DNA of 64,000 nt from Eutypella sp. D-1 (lineage: Eukaryota > Ascomycota > Sordariomycetes > Xylariales > Diatrypaceae). Position 1 is the stretch's first letter; every line of letters starts with the position of its first letter. Location of the stretch: positions 744,001 to 808,000 of the forward strand of contig JAJTTP010000013.1 of NCBI GenBank assembly GCA_023313575.1, in the 5' to 3' direction. The notes beneath the pieces were generated by a model. The model was not told where the DNA came from and made no database searches. It saw only the letters and a program-made list of their open reading frames with translations. Below, in pieces: positions 23,528 through 36,920 of this stretch. The translations under genes and the position numbers were made by a program.

Positions 23528-26500
23528 TATTATAAGCTTTTATTTAATAATATTATTAATTTTAAATAATATCCGATATTATGTTTTTTTAAGCTAAAAC
23601 CTTTAATAAATTAATAACCATTTATTTAAATAAATCGAATAAATGGAGCAAACGGTAATTATAATTATAACTTAAAACATTACGTTTATTAAATTTAAAT
23701 TTAAAAAACCTGGACTTTATAATAATATCACCCCCGTATAACTTTCTTTTATTAAAGCCGTAATTTATTTATATTAATAATATTATATGTTAATTATAAA
23801 AGTTAATAAAATTTTTAATATTATATTATGCTTTATCGGAAAAATAACTTAATAATTTAAACTTATTTTAAATATTTTTGTAAAAAAAAAAAAAAAAGAA
23901 TTACGGAAATTAAATATTTTTTCAAAAAATATAAAAACTTTATAAAAAAGGTAAAAGCTAATTACGGAAACCCGGATAAAGCTTAAACCGTTACGTAATA
24001 ACTTTTAAGTTTTAAATAAAAAGGAATAATTTATATATACGTTACGTAATTTAAATAATTTATTATTAAAATAAATTAAATCGACGATAAATGTTTTATT
24101 AACACGTTTTATTAAAGATTTAAAAATTTAATTAAAAACGAAATTATTATATAAAATAAATTAAATATTTTCGATAAATTTATGATTTTAATAATTAAGA
24201 TCGATAATAAAAAAAAGGATATTATATATTTAAAAGATTTAAAAAATATTAAAATAATAAAAATTAAAATTAAAAATTTACTGATATATTTTACGGGACG
24301 GCATTAAAACTTATATTATTCGATATAATACGAAAAAATAAATAATAAATTAAATATTATATTTATAATAAAATAAAATATTTTAAAAAGAAATATAAAG
24401 GATTTAAACGAAATAAAAATTAAAAACCTGTACTTAAAATAAAATAACTTTTTACCGGTGGAAAAGCGTTCGGAATAATCCGCCGTATATATTTAAATAA
24501 TAATATTTATTAATAAAAATTATAAAAAGTTAAACGATTAATTTAAGCCGTTATAAAACGATAACGTTAATAATAATAAAATAAATATTTTAATAATAAC
24601 GAAAAAAAAACTTTTATAAAAACTTATTTCGTAATAAAATAAAATTAAAATAATTAATTAACTGGTTTAAAAAACGATAAAATTATAAGTTATAAAAAAT
24701 ATATAGCATTTATATTAAACGATTTTAATAACGCTTTAAAAAATAACGATTTAAAATTTATTTATAATAATTTCGTAATTAAAATAAATTTATCGGTTAA
24801 GAAATTTAAATTCGGACGCCGTATTTTTTAAAATACTTTATTAATTATCGAAAATATAAATATTATTAATATAAAAAACGAAAAATTAATATTATTAACC
24901 GAATTAAACGAATAATTAAAAAAGGATTCGATTTTTTATAATAAAAAAAAAACGAAACCGATTAACGATAATATAAATAAATTACACATTATGTTAACCG
25001 CGTACCATATAATTAAAAATAATTAAAAAAATATTTTACCCCGGAGGATATTAAGTATGTTATTATAATAAATATATATATTAATCGTTAAAAATTATAA
25101 AGATCCGGAATAAAATCGAATAATAAAAACATAAAATCCGATATTAAAAAAATAAATTATTAAACGCCGATTTATATATTTATAAAAATTTATTAAAAAA
25201 AGTAACTTTTAATAAAACTAGCTTTAAATATTTTTATAAAAAATTAACGGTAAAAGAATAATTATATATATAAAAAAGATTTAATAAAGAAAAATATTAT
25301 AATAATTTATATAACCCCGTATAAATTTACGGCAAAAATTTAAAAAAATAAAGCCGTTTATTTTAAGATTATAAAACGGTATTATAAGGTTTAAAAACGT
25401 AATACGATATTTATAAATTATTTTAAAAACTTAAAAACGAGACGGATATATTATAATACGTATAAAAATTAAAAATAATTAGTATACCGTTATAATAAAT
25501 AACGGAACCGAAAATAATTATATAACTTTAAAATTATGTAATAAATTATAATAATTATAAAAGGAAAAATAATACCTTTATAATATATTAAAAGCCGAAA
25601 CTTATATTCTCCGGTATGATAAAAAAAGAATATTATAAAGAATTAATTAATTTAACGTATATATCGAAAAATAAAAATAAAACGTTATTTTCGATATTAT
25701 ACCTTTAAAAAGATACGATATAATCTTTAAATAATTATAATTATATTAATATAATTTATCGATTAATTAAAAAATTAACTAAATAATATTTTTTTATTTT
25801 TTAAAAACCGATAATAACTTAAAAAAAAGATTTTAATATTTAACGGATAATAAATACAGATATAAAAATACGATAAAAATCTTATTAAAGGAAATATAAC
25901 GAATTAAGGAAAAAGGATATAAAAAAAGGATTAAATAAATTATTATATTTATTAATATAAAAAAAGTATAAACCTTTTTTAGTTTAATAAATTATTATCG
26001 GAAATTTATATAACGATTTGGATATATTATAACACCTTTTACGGAATTAATAAAAAAAGATAAACGGTTTATATAAATTAATAAAATAAATAAGTTTTTT
26101 AAAAAATTAAAAAACATTATTATTAACGAATTAATATTTATTATATACGATTTTAAAAAACCTATTAAATTAAAAACCGACGTTTTAAATTATACCTTTA
26201 AAATATAAATTAAGTAATAAAATAAAAAAAGAAAATTATATTTTATTGCATTTTATTTTTATAAATTTATTAAAACCGAATTTAATTATTTAATTTATAA
26301 TAAAAAATTTCTTATTATCGTTAATACATTTAAAAAATTTAAATATTATTTTATAAAAAATATGCATTAAGTTAAAATTTATATTGATTATAAAAATATT
26401 ATATACTTTTTTATTATTTAAACCTTTAACGGAAAATAATTATAATGCGTTAAATACTTTACGGAATTCGATTATATTATTATTTATAAAGAAAAATTAA

Positions 26501-28605
26501 AAATCGGATAAATAAATATTATTAACAAATAATCTATTATGGAAAAAAAATACATATTAATTAAATACGTAATATTCCGATAAATGTTAAAAAATACTTA
26601 AAATAACGATAAATTATTGCTATTAAAATTATTTAAAATAGTTTATATAAGTAAATCGAATAATATAATAATAAATTATTAATAAAAAAATAAATAAAGA
26701 ATTTCTAAATACCACGAGAATTATAAAAACAGTTAATATAAAAGATTTACGAATATTTTTTATATAAATATTTAAAAGATTATAAAATTTTTAAACGACT
26801 ATAATAAATTTATATATTCGATAAAATAAAATTAATAATATAATAAATATAACGACGATATAATATATACGGAAAAATTAAAATAAAACGATATAAATTT
26901 TATGAAAAATTATAACTATTATTAATTAATAAATAATTATAAAAGTTTATTATATTTAACTTTATTATTAAATTATTAATATTAAAAGATTTAATAATAC
27001 GTAACGGTTATAATAATATATTCGTAATTATTAACCGATTTATAAAGTTTTTTTACGACATATTATAATAATATACGGCGTTATATTCGAAAATAGTTCC
27101 GATAAAAAAACGATATTTATATCGAAATTTTAATAAAATTTTATAATAAAATTAAAATTAAACCTTAAACTTACGATAATTTTTAAACCTTAAATAAACG
27201 GATAAATAAAACGAATTAATTAAATATTAAAAACTTATTTTCGATAATATATTAATTATAAGTAAAATAATTAAGTTAAATAATTATTTACCGTATAATT
27301 AGTTTATATCATAACTTATTATAAACATATATAAACGATATTTATTAATATTAATTTCGGATTTATTTTAAACGTTTATCGAAACATTTATAAAAAAGGA
27401 CCGGATAATATTAAAATTATATTAATATTAAAATAATTAAAATAATTACATAAAAAAATAAGAAAAAAACTCGAACTTATATGTTAACGAATAAATTAAT
27501 ATTATAATTAAAAAAAGTTAAAAAGATTAACCTTTTCGGAAAAAAATATAATTTATTTAATTATAAAGAATATTATAATAAAATAACTTAATAGAAAATT
27601 TGATTATAAATATATCGGACCGTATTTAGTTATTAAAAAAATATTAAAAAATAATTACGAACTGGATTTATTATTAAAAATTAAAATCTATTTAATCTTT
27701 TATATTTTTTTATTTAAAAACGTAACGAATATAAACGTTATAAAAGTAAAATAAAATAACGTCGAAATAAAAATAAATAAATATAAAGTAAAAAAGATTT
27801 TAAATATATAAATAAAAGATAAACGGATAAAATATAAAGTTAAATAAAAAAGATATAATAACTCCGAAAATATATAAAGACCTGTTAATTATTTAATAAA
27901 TGTTTAATACTTTTTAAAAAGCTTTTATTAATACCGATAAAAATATTAATAAAAATAATATTTTAATTAAAATTACCAGATATATTTATTTTAAATTAAT
28001 TAAAATCCGAAATAACTTTAAAATTTATAAACGTTTTAATAAACGCCGTAAAACGTATATTTTCCGCCCGATATCTTTTTTCCTTTAACTTTTTTAAATT
28101 ATCGATATTATAAAATACCGTTTTTATTATTTCTTTATACTATATACGTTTTTAATAACGAAAACGGCAAAGTTTTACGTTAACCGCGTTAACCTTTTTT
28201 TTTCGTAACTTTAAGTTTTAATTTTAATTTTCGATATTAAAATATAACTTTTTATAATTATTCCGGATTAAATTTAAATACATTATATTAATTCCGGTTA
28301 TAATAAATATATAATAAATAATAAAAAAGAATCCTAGTTAAAAACTTTATATTTTAATTAATAACGTTTATAATAAAAATAAAATATTATATTAACCAGA
28401 TCGGATAATAAAACTGCCGAAAAAAGGGAATTACGTTAAAAAGGTTTATATTAAAATAAAAAAGTTACGCTTTTAAAAATCGATTTATTAATAAAATTAA
28501 ATATAATAAAAAAGATATAAAATAAAAAACAAAAGAATACTTATAATAAAAAAGGAGTATAAATAATAGATTTTAAAAATAAAAATTTTAAAAAAAGAAA
28601 AATCA

Positions 28606-29030
28606 TGTTATAACCTGGTTAAGTTATTAAGTTTAAATAAGATTAATATAAATAATCCTTAATTATAACATTAAAAAATAATTACGATTAAATAAGTTAT
28701 ATTTAAGTTACGTAATAAAAGAAATAACCTAAATAACTTAGTTATTTTAATAATTTTAAATAACCTGGATAATTTAATTATTTTAACGATTTAATATTTA
28801 ATATTATATTCCGGTATTAAAAATAAAGGATATAAATAATATATAATTATATTTATTACTTTTTTTAAACTAATCTTTAAGCTTATTAGTTTATAATATA
28901 ATTTAATTATTTAAAGCACTTTTCTATTATTATTATTAAACGTAATTATTTATTATTTAAAACCTTTAACATTTTTATTAATATAAACCTTTCGATTAAA
29001 TTAATAATTAAAAATAAATCGGCCGTTATA
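28606..29030 (+). repeat. 3' LTR of chromovirus copy 1
   Basis: Starts TGTTATAACC and ends CCGTTATA. A purine-rich stretch (aaaaaaagaaaaa) just upstream is the decayed polypurine tract. It is more RIP-shifted than its 5' partner. Confidence 0.9.
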
Positions 29031-30688
29031 TTAATACGCACTTTTTTTTTAACATTATTAAGCTTAATTAAACGGCTTTAAGTTTTTTTAATACGTAAGG
29101 TATTAAAAAACTTATACGTTTATACCCGGCTTATAACGGCCGGTGTATTCCTAATTATTAATCCAGTTAAGGGGTTTATATTAACAGGAGTGCTAAGGGT
29201 TTTAAGTAATAAATAATTACGTTTAATAATAATAAAAGAAAAGTGTTTTAAAAAAATCGACATTTTTATTAAAGTTTTAATATTAAAATAACGCTTTTTT
29301 AATAACTTTTTATTAAACTTATATCGATAATATTATGCTTTAGTTTTTAAGTAAACTTTTAATCCTTTATTTAATTTCCTTTTTATTAAATAAAATGTTT
29401 AATAAAGTTATTTCCTTAACCTTTTAACTTACAGTATAACATTAACTGTTTTATAATAAAAATATCCGGCTTTATTAAAGTAAGCGGAGCTTTTAAATCT
29501 TGTTTATTTTTTTATTATTATTTTATACCCGCTTTTAATATTTTAAATGCATTTACGGTATTAAATTAACCTTTTTTTTATTACCTTTTTATTAATTAGG
29601 TTTTATTTTATAATGTTTTTATTTTTATCAAACAATGCCTTTAGTTTTTTATTTTAAGTTAAAATTAAATTTAATTATAATTTCTTTTAATTATAAAAGA
29701 CGATATTCCCGCGATTGTATAAAACTTTACGTTATCGACTTTTTTTTTAATAATTAAATTATTTTAGTTTTTAAATAATATATTACTAAGTTCTTTTAAT
29801 AAACGCCGGTTATCACGCTTAATAATATAATTAAATTTGTCCGCATTATTAAAGGTTTTTTTTACTTATATAAAGTTTATTTTATAACATTTTATATCCG
29901 TTTTATAACCCATTATAGCGTAAAAGTAATAAGTTATAACAGATTTAAAAAACATTAACTTTAAAAAGGTTTAAAGCATTTATATATAAATTTATTAAAG
30001 TATTAAAGTTATAGCTTATAAAAAAACTAATAAGTTTATTTTTTTAATACTTATTAAAAAAATTAATTATATTAAGACTAATTATTAACTTTTTACTTTT
30101 TAATAAAACAACTAGCTGTAAAAAGGCTACTTTAAATAGGTTAATATTAAGATTATATTTATTTATATCGGGTTAACATAATTATTAAAAAAGAATAAAA
30201 AAAATTATTTAATTTTAATTATTATTTTTATGCTTTAATAAATATTATTAATTAACGAACTTTTTTTAATTCGTAGGCGTTTTCGACTATTTTATTAAAC
30301 GCTTAATAAAAGCTTTTTTAATTAAGGGAATTATATTATTATTTTTTATTTTAAATATTTTAAGCCTTAATTTAAAAGTGGCAAGAGATCGTTTATTAAA
30401 CTTAAAATAACTAGTTACATTTTTAAAGTCTCGGCTTTTATTTTTTACCTTATAATATATAACGGCATTAAAATTAAGCTGGAATTAAATAATTATTATA
30501 ATAAGTAAGTTAAACTTAATAAACGTATTAAAAAACTTATAAATTATTTAAAATAAAATAAATTATAAAAAGTTAAAAACGTAAAAATTAAAACTTTTAT
30601 ATTATTTAAACCTTTTTTAAAACGCTTTTTTATTAAAAGTAAGTTTTTTTACTGCTTTTATATTTTTAAAAAAGCAATTTTAAATAAA
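29031..30688. other. AT-rich RIP-decayed sequence, unidentified
   Basis: Stop-dense sequence; minus-strand readings around 29750-29950 give runs without stops (for example DNRRLLKELSNI), but I cannot match them to a family with confidence. Confidence 0.5.
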
Positions 30689-31117
30689 TGTTATAACCGG
30701 TCGGGCCATTAGGCCGAATAGGCTAACATAATAAAAAAAGATCCTTAACTCCAGTTCTGGAGAAAAAAACAGCTATATTAAAGTAAGCCACATGCGCCAC
30801 ATAACCAGGAAAGATCGGTTAAATCGGTAATAACTTTAACGATATTAAATCGTTATATTTAAATACGATTTTAACGATTTAATAATAATTAAATATTTTA
30901 ATATTAAAAATAAAGGATATAAATAATATATAACTATATTTATTACCTTTTTTTTAAATAGTTTCTAAATTTATTAACTTATAATATAACTTAATTATTT
31001 AAAGCATTTTTTATTATTATTATTAAACGTAATTACTTATTATTTAAAACTTTTAACATTTTTATTAATATAAACCCCCCGATTGGATTAATAATTAAGA
31101 ATAAACCGGCCGTTATA
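30689..31117 (+). repeat. Solo LTR (copy D), divergent member
   Basis: 429 bp, TGTTATAACCGG to CCGGCCGTTATA. The 3' two thirds match the chromovirus LTR, but the first 100 bp differ more (GGTCGGGCCATTAGG), so it may be an older or sister subfamily. No clear target duplication (ataaa against aataa). Confidence 0.75.
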
Positions 31118-32359
31118 AATAACCACTTTTAATTACTTCGGTATTTAATAATAAAAATAAAAATAAATTAACTTAACGGATAAATTTTAAGCATTAAATA
31201 AAACGCCGGGAGGTAATTTATAAATATTACTTTTATAATATAATCGAGTTTAATATATCGTATAATCGAAAGGTTAAGCTATGTAATAAATTAACGATTA
31301 AAAAAAAAGTAAAAAATAACACTTTAACTTAATTATTAAAGTATAATAACAGTTATTTTTACATGTATAAATATTTTAAAACTTTATATTTAATACTTTA
31401 TAAAACTTAAATTTTAACTTTATTTTAAGTCCTTTTTAAATAAGTTATTAGCAGTTATGTAATTATGTTTAAATTATTAAAACGGTTAATATATTATTAT
31501 AATAACCGGTTATATTAAACGTTTAACTTTACTCGATAATTAATTATAAAGATATTTTTAAAATATATTATTAACATGCCCGTTTAATATTATTTATATA
31601 TATAGCTATGGCTTAATCGGATTATATAATTAAATCGTAATAATTAAGATAAAATCTTATTAACTTTAAAAACATAACATTTATAACTTTAAACGTGATT
31701 TAATAATATATAAATATATTACGGTTAAGTTTTTTTAAGCTTTTATATATTAATAAGCATTATATTAATTGTTATAATTATAATTATTTATTAACCTTTT
31801 AAGCCTTATAAGGGTTTTATTTTAATTTATTATCGGTTAATTAAGGCTATGTAAAATAGAATTTACGCTTAACTTAAATAAAATAACTTTTATACTAACT
31901 TAAGGCATTTATTAAAATTTAAAATAACCGCGATTTTTAAAATCTTAAAAGCTTAAATAAATGTATTAACTTATAAAAACTGGCATATAGTATTTACCTT
32001 AATAATAATTCGTAATAAATAAATAAAAATAATTAAATTATTTTAATAATTAAAAAAGTATTAAAAAGGAATAAATATAAAACTTTATATATTATTATAA
32101 TTATAACATTTTAATAAAAGAAATTTATTATATTAAAACGTTTACGGTAAAACCGTTAAACTTTATAAAAACGGATAAAACGTAATGGAGATAGTTTTAA
32201 TAAATAGTTATAATCTTATTACCGGTAAAAGAAAATACATATTAATCCATGTTTAATGCACGAACCTTATTAAATTAAGCGCGTTAACGCTTTAATATAA
32301 AGCATAAGCTAAGGTATAATTCCCGGAGAAAAAAACCGTTAAATAAAAAAGCCGATATA
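31118..32359. other. AT-rich RIP-decayed sequence, unidentified
   Basis: No gene or domain seen. Confidence 0.5.
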
Positions 32360-32596
32360 TATAAAAAAATAATTATAATAAAATAAATTATATTTAAATT
32401 ATATAATTAAGAAAATAATTTAAATAATTTAATTATTTTTTAATTTATATATTTTAATATTTTAAAAAATATAAATAATATGTAATTATATTTATTACTT
32501 TTTTTAAAAATACTTTTAAATTTATTAATTTATAATATAATTAAACGTAATTATTTATTATTTAAATTATAAGTTAAAATTAAACCGGCCGTTATA
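32360..32596 (+). repeat. LTR fragment (copy E)
   Basis: Matches the central and 3' parts of the chromovirus LTR and ends AAACCGGCCGTTATA. It lacks a clear TGTTATAACC start and about 100 bp of the middle, so it is a deleted, heavily RIP-shifted remnant. Confidence 0.6.
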
Positions 32597-34023
32597 AATT
32601 AATATTAAAAATTAAAAATTAATTTTTAAACCTTTTTATAATTTTAATTTATATTTTAAGTTTTTATTAAAGTTAAAATTAAATAATTTATTAAAATAAA
32701 AAAAACTTTATTTTTATTTAAAACTTAATTAATACTTTTATTTTTAAATTAAAATCGGTTTATTTTTTTAATATAAAAAGTTAATATAATAACGTAATAA
32801 GTATATTTTTATAAAGCTGTTTTAAATTTAATTAAATAACCCTTGTTATACGGTTATAAGGTTTTATTAAATTATATATTTATATAAAAAAATAACCCTT
32901 AAGCCTTTAAGCTTAAAGGTTACCAGCTGGCGCCCGGTCTCCGACCGGCAGCCAGCTGCCCCTAGTTATTATATAAGGCTTACCGGCTTTAGCCGTACTT
33001 AAGCTTATTAAATAAAAGTATTTAATTACACTTACTTTTTAAAATCACTTATTATTACTAGGCTATTACGTTATAACGCTTATAGCCAGTTAACCCCTTA
33101 TAATTTAAATATATACAATTATTATTAATTTAGTTTTAAAAAGCCCTGTTCTGGCTGCATAATACCTGAAGTCATTTACCGCTGCTGTAGCAGCTATTTA
33201 AGACCCGGAATACACTGCGGTCTGCGCTTAGTACGGCTACTTATGAGTAAATACTTGAAGAGGTAGTAAGCAGCAGATTGCGGGGGGCAAAACTAGGACG
33301 GGAGGGGTATCTAGTCGTTCCGCTTAACCGTTGGTGGGACCTCGTGCACTAAGCAGGCAAGGGGATCTATATTATTGTCTGACATAAGCTGATATTCCAA
33401 CGAGCAGGCTGTCAGCTCAGTATAACGCTCAGTGCAACGCAACCACCTCGTACTGTGTTCCATAGGGGACGACGCCGATAGAAGAAGAGCCATTCGACTA
33501 ACTGGGCCGTCCAGCTAGTTAAATCGGCATAGGAACCTATCAGAATAGAATGGGGCAGCAGAGAAGGGCATTGACCTCGTGACTAAGATTTTACAAGCCG
33601 GACTCAGTCTTACGCGGAAGGATGTCTGCAATTGGCTCATCTAGCAGCACCACATCACAAGTGAGGACCCTGTGCAGCAGCATGGGCGCTTGGTTCTCTC
33701 TTCGATGGTGGCATACATGGCTGGGAAGCAAGTAACGTAGCTAATGCAAACCACAAACTATCTATAACATACGGCGACCCTCAGCTTTACAACCGAGCCG
33801 TCACCACTGGGCCTTAATTTTATATAAGGGAAGATGTAGAGGGGACAGCTACTTAGATTGATCCCTGGTTACCTAAAGGGAAGACTATCTAGATGGGATC
33901 GACCTCTTACCCTTTATATAGTATTTGAGAGCCCTCTATATTGAAGGGCTCCTCCAAAAAGATCAAATTCTGAGCAGGGTCCTTCCTGGAATGAGTGGTT
34001 TGTAACAAGCTCGCTCTGCCACT
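32597..34023. other. Transition from AT-rich block to gene island; no supported gene
   Basis: Composition rises from AT-rich to balanced between about 32900 and 33150. A 60-codon frame on the minus strand (33493-33311) has no recognisable motif, and I do not call it. The rest is the 3' flank of the esterase gene. Confidence 0.5.
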
Positions 34024-35201
34024 TCACTCAAGCTTAACTTCGAATGCACCGGCATTTGGCTTAGACAGAATCCAAGAGATACCGTTGTCTATCACTTTGT
34101 TCCACCGTTGGACTGCAGATAACGCCGGAAATACTGCAAAGCTGTGCGGTAAGCCTGGAAACATGTGTACATCCGTCGGAACTCTAGGGAGACGTTAGCT
34201 TTCCGGGTGTTACGAAAGGCATGAAGGGGTCAAGGTTAAGTCACCTACCCAGCTTCGGTGAGTTGTCTCGCATATAACAGTCCCTCATCTCTAAGTATGT
34301 CCATACCGGCTACTGCGCAAACCGTTGGGGGGAGTCCAACTACCTGCGTACTTGAAGCGTATCCAGGATTGACCCGAAGATCAAGCTGGCTTGGCTTGGG
34401 GTTTTGGAGGAGTCCCTATGACATTTGCAATTAGCCCTGTAAAAGAAGTTCATGCTACGATGTAAGAAAACATACCGAGAAGGTCCGGAAAATGGACATC
34501 GAAAGCAACGGCGCATCTTTATTCTGGTTCAGAGAGCATACAGATGGGTCTTCAAACTTTTGGAGTATGTGCTCATAGCAATCAACGTGGATCAGGGAGG
34601 GAACCATCAGTACCTGGCCTGCGATCGGCGGGCGAGACACAGAGAGGCGACCCAAATGCTTCTCGAGCACAAAGGATGCTGCTAGATACGCCCCTGATGA
34701 GATACCCCCAAGAATTACCCGTCGGGGATCGCCGCCCAGCTCATCTATGTGGTCGTGAAGCCATTCAAATGCATCGTGAGTGTCGTTCCACGCTGTAGGG
34801 TACGTATGTTCAGGGGTATGCCGGTAACACACGTTCAGGACAATGGCCTTAGTATTGACAGCGATACGAGAGCAGACGGCATCCTCAGAGGCGATGGTGC
34901 CGGTCAAGAAGCCACCGCCGTGTAGGTACAGAAAGACGGGCAGCAGTTGTGCTGTATCGGAGTCTACTGACCTATATACACGCGCCTCAATGCTAGATTT
35001 GTCTTGGGTCGGAATGAGATGGTCGGACGTTGCGATCATCACCGCGAAGGCCTTCATTTCCTCAGCAGACCGGAGTACTCGCTGCTTGTTGAGGAACTCC
35101 TTCCTCTCACCTATCGAAAGGCCCGGCTGGGGTGCAGGAATTTCGCTGCTCACTTTGAGCCATTCCTCACTAGGCAGACCATACTGCGAAAAGTCGTACA
35201 T
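34024..35201 (-). CDS. HSL-family alpha/beta hydrolase (esterase/lipase), three exons
   Basis: Exons on the minus strand are 35201-34476, 34415-34249 and 34183-34024, giving a 350-residue protein. Introns are 60 bp (GTATGT...CATAG, branch CTAAT) and 65 bp (GTAGGT...CTAG, branch GCTAAC). Family marks are the oxyanion motif HGGGF (residues 94-98), nucleophile GISSG with Ser168, the acidic block AGMDILRDEG in exon 2 and the catalytic His in GLPHSF in exon 3. It belongs to alpha/beta hydrolase fold-3 (hormone-sensitive-lipase type), which cleaves short-chain esters; substrate unknown. No signal peptide, so likely cytosolic. Without splicing the frame would stop at 248 residues and lose Asp and His, so the spliced model is clearly preferred. 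Its place beside a methyltransferase fits a metabolite-tailoring role, but that is inference. Confidence 0.9.
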
Positions 35202-36920
35202 AGCGTGTGGTTTTCACGGCTCGGAATGATGTCGTTTAGTTCGACTTGACCCGGTGAGGGAGGTGGTGTATGCTAATATTGGATGGCGGACTTGTAGTTG
35301 TGTGTAGTAGATAGATTAATACGGCTATATAGAAATAGGGGGATCGAAGACTAGCTTGTATGTACTATATCTAGCTGTACTAGTGTCACGTTCAACCGAG
35401 CCCATTCTGGGCGACCTGTGGGAGCCCTCTGGGAGAGGGAGAATAGAAGAATAACTACCCTACTGGATGGCTGAGAGCCCTATTTATAGGGCCGCCCAGA
35501 GCGCCACATACAGGGCCCAGTGGTGCGCCACTGGGCCAAGCCCCAAAGGGGGTACCCGGTCGTTTTCTTAACCGTGACAGTCTATCTAATAAGCATCTCC
35601 ACCTAGGTTTCCTCAATCAACTTGCAGCTGTTGCAGATTAATTAAGCTTTAGTTGCTTTGTACTTACGTATAACCACACTAGTGACATAAGAAAAGGGGT
35701 ATGGCCGTAGGTCATACTATGCTAAATAGGGCAGAAGAGGGTATGATCATGACAACCCCCGACCTGACATAGGATGATTCGCGCTCACATCAGAAGAAGC
35801 GTTCTTGCCGACTCCTGGACGAGCAGTTAGAGACCGTTGATGCCAATGCTGACTGACTCAATTCAGTCCTGTATTGGGTCTCCGGAGGAGACATCCCGAG
35901 CTCAGCTTTCCCCTTCTTCCCTTTCCTTCGATCAACGCAGACTACTCTGAATCAATGAATGGATTTTCTTTTCGTGCGGAGTCCATGATGTCGGGAAGAC
36001 CTACCGTATTTACCAGCGTATATAGGTGCCTGATGACAAGCTCGTCACCTCGATACCGCAATATGTTGTTGTGTTTATGCCGGCGGAACGAGTGCGGCGC
36101 GCCGGCTTGAATCACCTTTCGAGCTTGCTGGGGTAGGAAATGTATTTTAAGATGCACTACTTTACATGCTCAACATGCCAGTAAAGTCCTGCGCAACCGC
36201 CATTGCCTCTAAGAAGAGTGAGTACTCTGCCTCGTACTCTTACCTTTCCTAGCGTGGATAATGTCCAACAAAATTTACAGGAGTCTAGTCCTTGATACCG
36301 CCGCTGCGTCAATCGGTTCAAGGTTTGGTGAGGCCGAGGCCCGTCATTATGGAGTCTCAAAACTGAAAAAAACTACCGAGGCTTTATAGAGGAGCGAGGC
36401 CCAGGGGACGAGTCTATGATAGCCCAGACCGGCGAATAGGGAACTAAATGTTTCTAGATAATACACCACTTCTAAACGTTCGAAGCAACAAGATCATTCG
36501 GTTCGTCTAAACCAGTAGTTGAAGCTGACCGGACGCTAGGTAAACGTGGTCAAGTCAATGCTCTTGAGTATCCCTTGGCCTAGACACCATGTAGAAATCT
36601 TAGAAAAGCTCGAATGGTACTAGTGCTATCGACTTCGTTGTAGGTTGGTTGAAAGGGGCGGACACCGTAGATACCATACTAGGGATGCGATACGTCGGTC
36701 TATGTGGACTTGACATTACTGTGAGGGCAGCATGTGGCCTCACCACCGTATCTATACAATAGCAACAAGCGGTGCCTAGGGGAAGCGGATTCATTTTAGG
36801 AGAGGTAAATACGACCCATGCCCCTTCCATGGATCCATAGGGGTAGGATGTGAGCTTACTAGCCTGTAGAAGAAGGCTTTAGAGGCAATCAGGACTTCCT
36901 CCCACGGCCTAAACCTTCAC
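35202..36920. other. Intergenic stretch with a solo LTR; no supported gene
   Basis: Contains the promoter of the esterase (right after 35201), the solo LTR at 35384-35579, and about 1.3 kb downstream of the methyltransferase. Short frames (for example 36157-36360 and 36600-36830, minus) show no motif and are not called. Confidence 0.5.
35384..35579 (-). repeat. Solo LTR of a second retrotransposon family
   Basis: A 196-bp unit bounded by TGTCACG and CGTGACA, the usual TG...CA ends. Read on the minus strand it has CTATAAATAGGG about halfway (near 35477-35488), a TATA box that sets the orientation. Composition is normal, so it escaped RIP. No matching 5-bp target duplication is visible (actag against gtcta). 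A short MITE is the alternative. Confidence 0.65.

Larger units (their letters stand above)
23102..29030 (+). mobile_element. Chromovirus (Ty3/gypsy) copy 1, internally deleted
   Basis: The 5' LTR is 23102-23527 and the 3' LTR 28606-29030 (about 426 bp each), both from TGTTAT to TTATA. The interior is collinear with the copy at 54672-61554, but about 858 bp covering protease-RT are missing: the sequence at about 25945-25960 joins points matching 57551 and 58410, with a shared TTAT at the junction. RNase H (about 26150-26500), integrase (about 26560-27400) and chromodomain (about 27770-27890) relics remain, full of stops. Flanking 5-mers (aaaag and ttaat) do not match, so no target duplication is visible. 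Confidence 0.9.

Noticed and set aside
34843..35229. Plus-strand frames over the esterase
   Set aside because: Antisense shadows of exon 1, which has HGGG and GxSxG motifs on the minus strand.
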